Shown: positions 1-8,729 of the stretch, in pieces
How positions within the stretch are numbered: position 1 is the first letter of the stretch
Layout: each line of letters opens with the position of its first letter
Assembly (NCBI GenBank): GCA_022592435.1
Contig: JABYQS010000276.1
Location: 1-37,397, forward strand
Reading direction: 5' to 3'
Length of the DNA stretch: 37,397 bases
DNA from: Cerioporus squamosus
Taxonomy: Eukaryota; Basidiomycota; Agaricomycetes; Polyporales; Polyporaceae
Notes under the pieces: model-generated
Told to the model about the DNA's origin: nothing
Seen by the model: only the letters and a program-made list of their open reading frames with translations
Database searches by the model: none
Position numbers and translations under genes: made by a program

Positions 1-455
1 TGCCTCATCTTGGTCTCGCTCACCGCCATGCCGTCTCCCGCCTACCCACCCTGCCGTCTCCTGCCTGCGTACCCGCTGTCTCATATTGCCTGCCCTGCTG
101 TCTCTGCGTACTTACCCTGCTGTCTCCGCCTACTTACCCTGCTGTCTCCATCGTCTTCCTCATGGTTGTCGCTCGCTGGCACATGCCTTGTCGTTTGATG
201 CTTAAATTCATGACCATTGTACAGTTATTACCATTGAGTAGTCGTTGATATATCGCTTTCATGGCATTATCAATGTGTGATCTGGCTGCAAATGGTAGCT
301 ATACAGGATATCACATCTCAGTTACGCTTAGTGGGTGCTCCAGAGTGCTCGCTGGGGGGTACTTGAGTGTCAGGCTTTGCTGCCCCGAGGCCGAGGCAAC
401 TAAATTTTCCTGATGAGCCTTGAACCTCTTATGCATCATCTCCTCTCTGCTCATA
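1..455. repeat. Left flank with a degenerate ~21-bp minisatellite; no gene
   Basis: Positions about 26-155 are pyrimidine-rich and repeat a degenerate word of the form taccctgctgtctccgcc about five times, with clear copies near 87, 109 and 131. The rest, to 455, is unremarkable AT-richer sequence. The 62-codon open frame at 10-198 only follows the repeat (a run of Pro/Leu/Ser/Tyr) and I do not regard it as a gene. Confidence 0.5.
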
Positions 456-1212
456 CTTGACATGCTCAGCAACCTGAGCCAAATGAACTACCCAAGCTCT
501 CTACAAAGCATATGGAGTCTGCTTGGCCCAGGTTGTTGACAGTCAAGCCGGCACGAAGAGCTCGGGAAGTTCGCTTCGCCCAGGGCACTAAGAAAGTCCA
601 GTCGGCGCGAAGAGCTCGGGAAGTTAGCTTCGCCAAGTTCGCTAAGAAAGTCCATTCAGCGCGAAGAGCTCGGGAAGTTCACTTCGCCCAGGTCGCTGAG
701 AAAGTCCAGTCGGCACTAAGAGCTCCGGAAGTTTGCTTCGCCAAGTTCGCTAATAGAGTCCAGTCGGCGCGAAGAGCTCGGAAGTTCGCTTCGCCAAGGT
801 CGCTAAGAAAGTCAAGCCAGTGCGAAAAGCTCGTGAAGTTCGCTTCGCCCAGGTCGCTAAGAAGTCAAGCCAAGCGCGAAAAGCTCGTGAAGTTTGCTTC
901 GCCAAGTTCGCTAATAGAGTCCAGTCCGCACGAAAAGCTCGTGAAGTTCGCTTCGCCCAGGTCGCTAATAGAGTCAAGCCAGTGCGAAGAGCTCGGGAAG
1001 TTTGCTTCGCCAAGTTCACTAATAGAGTCCAGTCGGCGCGAAGAGCTCGGGAAGTTCGCTTCGCCAAGTTCGCTAATAGAGTCCAGTCGGCGCGTAAAGC
1101 TCGGGAAGTTTGCTTCGCCAAGTTCGCTAATAGAGTCCAGTCCGCGCGAAAAGCTCGTGAAGTTCGCTTCGCCCAGGTCGCTAATAGAGTCCAGTCGGCG
1201 CGAAGAGCTCGG

Positions 1213-2540
1213 GAAGTTCGCTTCGCCAAGTTCGCTAAGAAAGTCAAGCCAGTGCGAAGAGCTCGGGAAGTTCGCTTCGCCCAGGTCGTTAAGAAAGTCC
1301 AGTTGGCGCGAAGAGCTCGGGAAGTTCGCTTCGCCAAGGTCGCTAAGAAAGTCCAGTCGGCGCGAAGAGCTCGGGAAGTTCGCTTCGCCAAGGTCGCTAA
1401 GAAAGTCAAGCCAGTGCGAAGAGCTCGGGAAGTTCACTTCGCCCAGGTCGCTAAGAAAGTCCAGTCGGCACGAAGAGCTCGGGAAGTTCGCTTCGCCAAG
1501 TTCGCTAATAGAGTCCAGTCGGCGCGAAGAGCTCGGGAAGTTTGCTTCGCCAAGTTCGCTAATAGAGTCCAGTCGGCGCGAAAAGCTCGTGAAGTTTGCT
1601 TCACCAAGTTCGCTAATAGAGTCCAGTCGGCACGAAGAGCTCGGGAAGTTCACTTCGCCAAGTTCGCTAATAGAGTCCAGTCGGCGCGAAGAGCTCGGGA
1701 AGTTTGCTTCGCCAAGTTCGCTAATAGAGTCCAGTCGGCGCGAAAAGCTCGTGAAGTTTGCTTCACCAAGTTCGCTAAGAAAGTCAAGCCAGTGCGAAGA
1801 GCTCGGGAAGTTCGCTTCGCCCAGGTCGTTAAGAAAGTCCAGTTGGCGCGAAGAGCTCGGGAAGTTCGCTTCGCCAAGTTCGCTAATAGAGTCCAGTCGG
1901 CGCGTAAAGCTCGGGAAGTTTGCTTCGCCAAGTTCGCTAATAGAGTCCAGTCCGCGCGAAAAGCTCGTGAAGTTCGCTTCGCCAAGTTCGCTAAGAAAGT
2001 CAAGCCAGTGCGAAGAGCTCGGGAAGTTCGCTTCGCCCAGGTCGTTAAGAAAGTCCAGTTGGCGCGAAGAGCTCGGGAAGTTCGCTTCGCCAAGGTCGCT
2101 AAGAAAGTCCAGTCGGCGCGAAGAGCTCGGGAAGTTCGCTTCGCCAAGGTCGCTAAGAAAGTCAAGCCAGTGCGAAGAGCTCGGGAAGTTCGCTTCGCCC
2201 AGGTCGTTAAGAAAGTCCAGTCCGCGCGAAAAGCTCATGAAGTTTGCTTCGCCAAGTTCGCTAATAGAGTCCAGTCCGCGCGAAAAGCTCGGGAAGTTTG
2301 CTTCGCCAAGTTCGCTAATAGAGTCCAGTCGGCGCGAAAAGCTCGTGAAGTTTGCTTCACCAAGTTCGCTAATAGAGTCCAGTCGGCACGAAGAGCTCGG
2401 GAAGTTCACTTCGCCAAGTTCGCTAATAGAGTCCAGTCGGCGCGAAGAGCTCGGGAAGTTTGCTTCGCCAAGTTCGCTAATAGAGTCCAGTCGGCGCGAA
2501 AAGCTCGTGAAGTTTGCTTCACCAAGTTCGCTAATAGAGT
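1213..2540. repeat. 756-bp (14-unit) higher-order repeat inside the satellite
   Basis: The stretch 1213-1435 (223 bp) recurs, identical as far as I could compare by eye, at 1969-2191, an offset of 756 bp, which is 14 units. The same offset relates 1591-1780 to 2347-2536, with more divergent units between. The array therefore grew partly by duplication of multi-unit blocks, as in alpha-satellite-like higher-order structure. Confidence 0.8.
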
Positions 2541-2600
2541 CCAGTCGGCACGAAGAGCTCTGGAAGTTCGCTTCACCAAGTTTGCTAATAGAGTCCAGTC

Positions 2601-2676
2601 GGCGCGAAGAGCTCGGGAAGTTCGCTTCGCCCAGGTGGCTAAGAAAGCGAAGCGAACTTCCCGAGCTCTTCGTGCC
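2601..2676. repeat. Inversion junction: 30-bp palindromic arms, 16-nt loop
   Basis: Positions 2601-2630 are the reverse complement of 2647-2676 at 29 of 30 bases, separated by ccaggtggctaagaaa. Beyond these arms the next units also pair, so the roughly 400 bp on the right can fold back on the preceding forward units. This is where the direction of the 54-bp unit changes. Confidence 0.9.
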
Positions 2677-3119
2677 GACTGGACTTTCTTAATGACCTGG
2701 GCGAAGCGAACTTCACGAGCTCTTCGCGCCGACTGGACTCTATTAGCGAACTTGGCGAAGCGAACTTCCCGAGCTTTTCGCGCCGACTGGACTCTATTAG
2801 CGAACTTGGCGAAGTGAACTTCCCGAGCTCTTCGTGCCGACTGGACTTTCTTAACGACCTGGGCGAAGCGAACTTCCCGAGCTCTTCGCACTGGCTTGAC
2901 TTTCTTAGCGAACTTGGCGAAGCGAACTTCCCCAGCTTTTCGCTCGGACTGGACTCTATTAGCGAACTTGGCGAAGCAAACTTCCCGAGCTTTACGCGCC
3001 GACTGGACTTTCTTAGCGAACTTGGCAAAGCGAAATTCCCGAGCTCTGTGCGCCAACTTGATATGCTTAGCAATCTGATGTATTCGCATCCGTCAGGCTG
3101 ACATGCTGTGTCATCTCTG

Positions 3120-3272
3120 TACTGACATTTGGTGGTGGGGCTGTTAGGAGTTGGTAGTAGTAACCAGGCAAGTGGCAGGATTCGGTTGTTAGGTAGCAGT
3201 GGTGGTAGTGGTAGGTGGCAACCAGTGGTGGTAGTAGGTGGTAGTAGCAGGTGGTGGTAGTAGTGGTAGTTT
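3120..3272. repeat. GGT/GTA-rich microsatellite
   Basis: Imperfect trinucleotide runs of ggt, gta and gtag in the form ggtggtagtagtaggtggta, densest at 3200-3270. The opposite strand reads (ACC/TAC)n. No coding evidence. Confidence 0.8.
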
Positions 3273-3800
3273 TTTAGCCTAGACATATTCCAATCATATT
3301 TTGGTCACATTTGCAATATGATTGGCATGTATTGGCAGTATGTCCAACATATATCCGCTTGACATAGGGTGATCACATGCTGGCCACAGTTAAAATGTTA
3401 CTGGTGTTTGTCTATCATCTATCATGGGGATATAGTGCTATCATATTTTGAATATGATATGCTTTTATCCAGCATATCACTGGCATAGAATCTCCAGATA
3501 CATTTTGATCAAAGCTGGGAGATATTCTGCAAATTTCCAGCATCTGTCCAGCATCTATGGGGTGGGTATAAAGGGGAAATATGGTGGTCATATTTTGCAT
3601 ATGTCTGGCATATTCCAGCTGGGGACACACTGGACTCATTTCAATTCAATCTTCTGGATATATGGCTGGATATATCGTGGGTTTCGACCTAGACATATTG
3701 CGCCCTTATTACAAATCTGACTAGCATATTTCAGGCCGGCATAGGGTGGACATATATGGCCAATAACCAACATTTATCTAAGATTTATCCGCTAGATATA
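3273..3800. repeat. AT-rich island with degenerate internal duplication
   Basis: Base composition falls sharply here, with dense catat/ggcat words. Several words occur twice about 380-410 bp apart: cctagacatatt near 3277 and 3688, catagggtg near 3363 and 3741, and a tatccgct-like word near 3352 and 3785. This suggests an old, diverged duplication of a ~390-bp segment or a decayed element. I see no coding potential and no clean termini. Confidence 0.55.
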
Positions 3801-4099
3801 GGCCGAAATGCCCCCGGTGTGAGAACATGGTGGATGGTGTTCAAGTACGGCTGCACTCTGACCGGGCTGTGAAGCACACACGAAACACGGCCCGCCGACC
3901 GCGTTCACCCAGATAGGAAACTCCTATCTTTACCACGCTCTGGATTACGAGTACGTGTGAAGTGTACAAAGGACTGGTTCGCAGCGACAACCCTGAAGGA
4001 GAACGAGAGAGACAGAACGACAACACGGCGAGAGACGAACGGCCACTGTACGCATAGACAGAAGGATCTAGGTATCCAGGATATTGCTGTCAGTGCCAG
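3801..4099. other. Intergenic stretch downstream of the tail-anchored gene
   Basis: No gene supported. It separates the AT-rich island from the 3' end of the minus-strand gene that follows. The short open frames here have no splice or family support. Confidence 0.5.
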
Positions 4100-5345
4100 T
4101 CAAACGAGACCGACGATGGGAAGCAGCAAGACGAAAGCGATCGGAAAGTAGAATAGGGAAAATATGACAAGGCAGCGGTCGACCCGGTTGCGCGGCAGTC
4201 TGAAGAACCCAGGGCAGATGTTAGCAGATTCCGAGTCCACCGTGTGGTGGTCGCTAGGAGCTTCGCGAATGGCGTCTTGAACAGTCTCTGGAACCCAACG
4301 ACCTGAGGCGACAGGAGGTCTAGGGGTGATGGACGAAGATGCGGCAGAGAGCTGCTGAGTACGGGATGTATCCCTGATCATCGTCGCCTGATAGACTCTG
4401 GAGCTACTAGTAGAGGGGTCTCCGAGCGCATTGCTGGATCGCGCGCGTGGCAAGTTCCTTCGCAGTTGTAGCGCAGAGGTCGAGGCGCGTGGGGTGTCGT
4501 CCGCAGTCAAAGGCTGCTGGTCCAGTCCAGTAGGCGTGAAATCTGTGTCGTTGACGAGCGGAGGAGACCGAGAACCAGAGCGCGAGGGAGATGGGGACTG
4601 CTCCCGTGAACTGAAGTCGAAGATAGGAGTGCAGAGCTGTGCGGTTCGTCCACGAGAACGATACGGCGTTGCAGCCACGGAATGCTTGCGCGGTGTGACC
4701 AGTGGGTCGCGATATATCGAGACTTGTAGGATTGACCGCGGGTAGGAACCCCGAGCCTAGCAGAAATCACCCCAAACGCATGATCAGCACTGTGCTAACG
4801 AGACGTAGTCTTGCCGAACTGATACGCACCTTCTTGCGAAGTACCGGAATGTGCGCAGGCACGCGCGGGGGCAAGACGACGGAGCCCGCCCTGTTGCGGA
4901 TACCGTCCGTCCAGTGGACATGGCGTTCCCCGTCTCCTTCCTCATCTCCTGCGTCCGAGTCAAGTCCGTCTGTGCTAGGAGAGTCCTCCAGTTGGTTCGT
5001 GTCAGGAGAGTCCGGGCTGTCGTTCGGCTTGGATAAGGGTTGGAAGGTCTTGCGGCTCTCCTTGAGGTCGAGCTCCGCTTGGTTCAGTTGCACGGAGCGG
5101 TCTGCGAGGACATGTCGTTGCTTGCCACTGTTGCCAGCCCGTTCGATGACGAAGATGGTATTGCGCCGGTGAGCGACCTTGCGCGGTGCGACGGTTCGCG
5201 ATGAGCCAGGCGTTCCAGGGAACTTCTTCAAGTCCAAGTCGAGTCCGGTCTTCGCAGGTGTGTTTCGAACGGCCGCGGGCACGGGAAGGAAGTTCTCGCG
5301 GCCGCCTCGAGCGGCGCGGGCGCGGCGGGTGCGTATGGGCGACAT
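4100..5345 (-). CDS. Orphan protein with C-terminal membrane anchor (390 aa, 2 exons)
   Basis: Exons 5345-4830 and 4756-4100, with a 73-bp intron (donor gtgcgt, acceptor tgctag, phase 0). Joining them gives one clean 390-residue frame starting at ATG 5345. The N-terminus is basic (MSPIRTRRARAAR). The middle is Ser/Pro/Arg/Asp-rich and probably disordered, with an acidic stretch at about residues 130-150. The last ~24 residues are hydrophobic (CLVIFSLFYFPIAFVLLLP...), directly after a basic LPRNRVDR segment. With no signal peptide and a single terminal hydrophobic helix, this suggests a tail-anchored protein with a cytosolic body, in ER, outer mitochondrial or nuclear envelope membrane. I recognise no domain. 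Exon 2 uses no ATG of its own, which supports the spliced model over two separate genes. Function unknown. Confidence 0.72.
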
Positions 5346-5782
5346 GATGTGGGCGACGAGGTGGTTGGGGACGTCGGGGAGGTAAGCAGAGAGCGGACGT
5401 CATCCTATATACTCGAAGCCTTGCCCGTCTTCACAGATCCCAGGGCCGATGTGCCTGCGATCGAGGTTGAGTGTGACGGACGCGACTGGTGCCGAATTCA
5501 ACCTGGGAAGCCGATTCACTGTATCACGGAAGTCGTGAGCATTGAAGAGACACAATGGTGTGATTTCGTCAGAGGAGAGGACACAACACGAGCCTGATAA
5601 TACAACCAATAGTCCGTTCAGCACACGCACAGTAGCAAATGAATGGCTACACGGTGACGACACATATGTACCGGATTCTATACTCTGGAAAGATCGTGAA
5701 CGCAAAAGATAGGGCAGAAGTATAGAAGATAAACAATATGTACAGTATACTTTTCCGTGATGACAAGGATATGTAGTGGGTA
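5346..5782. other. Intergenic region: upstream of the tail-anchored gene, downstream of the ammonium transporter
   Basis: About 440 bp without a supported gene between two minus-strand genes. It should hold the promoter of the tail-anchored gene and the 3' UTR of the transporter gene. I see no TATA box I would trust. Confidence 0.5.
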
Positions 5783-7794
5783 CTATGGGAGGGTCGCTCC
5801 GTCAGCTTCAGGCTTCTCCGAGATGGGAGGCAGAGCCCCATTCGCGCCCGCCTTTGCTTCGCCATTGGCATGTGCGGTGCCGTTCCCCCGGAGTTGGCTG
5901 TCTGGGATACCGTGGCGGTCTCCGGCAGCGGGTGGGGGGGTCCCCGGCTCGATCTCGCCCTTCTGGTGGTACGGAGGGGTCCAGTCGGTGTAGTCGCGCC
6001 GCACCTCAATGTAGTCTGTCGCGAACTCGCCGATCTGTGACGATGATCGATCAGCAAGGGGATGGACAACGCGTTCACACGGAACCTCACCTCAGTATCG
6101 TCCATACCAAGCATCTCCTCTTCTGGTGTGGCGCGCAGGTGGAGGGTGGGAATCATGTTGATGGTCCTCGCTATGAGCGCCGTCATGACGAAGCTGTAAG
6201 CGGTACATGCGGCGATATAAGCAATCTGGATGTAGAGCTGCTTCCAGTTGCGATTTAGCCAGCCTCCGCTGGTAGATGTGTTGACTCCATCGAGAGCGAT
6301 GATCTCGCTATCGGCGAAGATGGCGTTGAAGAGCAGCCCGAGTATGCCGCCGATGGCGTGCTCGGCGCAGAGATCTTTCGGCAGGTCAGAAGGACAGGAT
6401 AGAGGGAAAAGGTTCGATGAGCGTACCCAGTGCATCGTCGATGCGGAGGATGAACTTGACTGTGTACGGATCATTAGCAGCGCCTCGCAACGAGCGACAG
6501 AGCTGACGTACGCTTCGTGCTGTAGTTGGCAATAGCACCGACGACGATGCCCATCACAAACGCGGCCCATTGCGGGATATATCCCGACGCGGGCGTAGCA
6601 GCGACAAGTCCGGCGATCGTACCTGAACAGAAGCCGACCATGGACCACTTGCGTTCAATGCGGTAATCCAGGAGACACCAGACGATCCCGGACATAGCGG
6701 CGGCGATCATCGAGTTCCAAATCGCCATGATCGCGCGCAGGTTGGCGCCGAACGCGGAGCCGCCGTTGAAGCCAAGCCATCCGAACCACAGGACGAAGGT
6801 GCCGAGTCCGACCATAGAGACGTTGTGGGGGCGGAAATTGCGGAGCTCCCGCTCGCTTCTTCGGCCTAGCGCCCACGAGTAGGCCAGGCCAGATATCCCG
6901 CTTCCGATCTCGACTGGGCCTCCACCTATCATGATAGTTAACGTGTGACAGAAGGAACACGGACGGACGGCAGGAACTCACCAGCATAGTCGAGAACGCC
7001 CCACTTGAAGGCCCAGCCGTTCACATTCCACGCCCAGCATGCGATGGGGCAGTAGACGAGCGTCGTCCAGATGAAGGTGAACACCATCGCGGGGAAGACA
7101 CGTCCGCGTTCGGCGAGCGCGCCCATGAGGATGGCCACGGTAACGCATGCGAACTCCATCTGGTAGAAACTGTAGAGCAGCTCGGGGATGAGCGGGGAGC
7201 CTGGACTGGGATCTCCGAGAACCTTGCGAAGAGCGAAGCTTCGCAAGTCGCCGATGTATCCGTTGGTGGCATTGGGCGAGAATGCGAGTGAATAGCCCCA
7301 GAACCACCATTGGAAGATGACGACGGCGTTGCTTGCGGCGACGGCCCAGACTAAAGAAAGCGCACTCTTCCGTCTTGACAAACCAGAGTACAAGAACGCT
7401 ATATGACGATGTCGTGTAGATGAAATTAGCGGGGTGACGGCGGGTTGAAGATTTCATTTACGAGCTGGGGACAACGCAGAGCGAGCGAGAACTGGATAGG
7501 TACTCACCAACTCCGGGAACCATGAAGAACACCAGGATGCCGCAAATCACGATGAACGAGACATCCCCTCCATCGAATCTACGCGACAATCATTCTTGCG
7601 ATGCACCTAAGGCGGATCACGCAAAACTCACTGGTCGTTGGCATCACCTGTATTGAATGAGGCAGACATGCTTCAGTACTTGGCATGCCGAGGAGACGGG
7701 GTGGATCAAGTGAGTGTGACGTACGGAGTGCGAGACCGATGCGCGCCGCATGAGGCGAACCGGTCAGGAGAGGGGTATCGTCAGCCGCCGTCAT
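5783..7794 (-). CDS. Ammonium transporter, Mep/Amt family (Mep1/3-like, 518 aa)
   Basis: Eight exons: 7794-7725, 7647-7632, 7578-7508, 7398-6982, 6925-6512, 6459-6427, 6374-6091 and 6034-5783, all phase-consistent, giving 518 aa. Plasma-membrane ammonium uptake is the family role. Family signatures in order are VPGVAFLYSGLSRRKSALS, WWFWGYSL, YQMEFACVTVAI, the DYAGGGPVEIGSG pore motif, WFGWLGFNGGSA, LDLCAEHAIGGILG, and a hydrophilic Gly/Pro/Ala-rich cytosolic tail of about 85 aa. The first pore position, normally His after AGGxVV, is Glu197; the second pore His is kept (His346). Asp189, matching the conserved substrate-site Asp, is present. Glu at the first position is what I recall for yeast Mep1/Mep3, against His in Mep2. 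Exon 2 is only 16 nt. ATG 7794 was chosen because it is the only nearby start in phase with exons 2-3. A GATAAG-type site lies at 8163-8168, about 370 bp upstream. Confidence 0.96.
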
Positions 7795-8729
7795 GGCGAG
7801 CACCGTGCAGAGGGTCGTATGTGGTCGTAGAGGTCAAGAATACAAAGGGGTCTGGTGCATCGGAGGAGGCGGGGGGATGCGGGGGCGAGTGGAGTTCTGG
7901 ATTCTGGTCCTGGAGCGAGTGATCTGGGAACTTGAAGAGGTTTCCGACGGGCTCCTGGGTCATCGTGTTGCCATTATGACTCTATCCAGTCCATGCGTCT
8001 AGCGCTACTGTCGGGCAGACTTTAGCAAAAAAAACTGGGTCCGCATATTCCCCGAGTCCCGACTCGATCGATTCCCGGGTGGCTGAAAGATCGTTGTCGT
8101 CGAGGCCGCGGCTACACTCGACGACCCTCGTCGTCCCGCACGACCAAGATACTCGAATACCGTCTTATCGCTGGATGTTGGACCGACGGCGCCCGCGATA
8201 TGCTCTCCACAGCGGCTCGGACGGTGGTCGCGTGAATGCGCGTAGAAGGCCAAGCGTCGGGGAAGCCTGGAGATGACGGCAGCGGTGGGCGGCACGGATG
8301 CGGGGAATGCCAGCGGGCCAATGCCGGACACTTGATTTCGAGTCCGACGCCCTGATCGGTTTTTCGGACTTCGCCGGGCCACATTGACAAGCTCATGCCA
8401 GTGTTTCAGAGTTCTGTACCAAACGTCTACCTGCCACCAAGCGGGTTTTGAGAGGCTCTCAGCAGCGTTCATGGGAGGCATATCGGTCAGAGGGTGCGGC
8501 CAGGTGGGCACGCGGACACATTACGACCAGTCTCGAGATCCGTTCTGACCTTCTCATAGTCCCTCGGACCTTCCACGACGTACCCATGACCTTGTTGAGA
8601 AGCCTGCGGCCTCACTCATTGCAAGTCGCAGGTAGAGGCATACGGAATGTGGTCGCGATGCGGCGCAAATATTGCAATATGAACGACATGGAAGGGATAC
8701 ATGACACATCGTCCGCACTGTTCCAGCAA
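7795..8729. other. Intergenic region between the ammonium transporter and GH28 copy 1
   Basis: About 935 bp with no gene I can support. It holds the promoter of the transporter at the left and the 3' flank of GH28 copy 1 at the right. Open frames on both strands (for example 8005-8511) have no family similarity or splice structure. Confidence 0.5.
8163..8168 (-). promoter_or_regulatory. Possible GATA-factor site upstream of the ammonium transporter
   Basis: The minus strand reads gcGATAAGac at this point. Fungal nitrogen-responsive GATA factors bind HGATAR, and Mep genes are classic targets. One such hexamer in several hundred bp can arise by chance, so support is weak. Confidence 0.25.

Larger units (their letters stand above)
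456..3081. repeat. 54-bp satellite array with an internal orientation switch
   Basis: A tandem array of a 54-bp unit. Its core reads gaagagctcgggaagttcgc, then ttcgccaagttcgctaagaa, then agtccagtcggcgc. About 39 units run in one direction from roughly 510 to 2645, and about 8 run in the opposite direction from 2647 to about 3066. Variants include ggtcgct against gttcgct, aatagag against aagaaag, and cagtcgg against aagccag. Each unit carries a GAGCTC or AAGCTC core. Two units, near 779 and 863, have lost one base. Because 54 is a multiple of three and the unit has few stops, long frames stay open in two plus-strand frames and on the minus strand, so an open frame here is not evidence of coding. 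I see no transposase, terminal repeats or target duplication. It behaves as satellite DNA; function unknown. Confidence 0.93.

Noticed and set aside
512..2817. Very long open frames (500-726 codons) on both strands of the 54-bp array
   Set aside because: They mirror the repeat period (18 residues) and overlap in several frames; two units with one-base loss already break the period. No start context, introns or domain.
456..3081. Possible CRISPR-like or transposon array
   Set aside because: Units are contiguous without unique spacers, there are no cas-like or transposase genes, and the genome is eukaryotic.
3841..4151. Short frames of 60-65 codons on both strands
   Set aside because: Conflicting strands, no homology signal and adjacent to decayed repeats; consistent with chance.
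5647..6648. 333-codon minus-strand frame as a separate gene
   Set aside because: It is a mosaic of ammonium transporter exons 6 and 7, introns and out-of-frame sequence; the spliced transporter explains the region fully.
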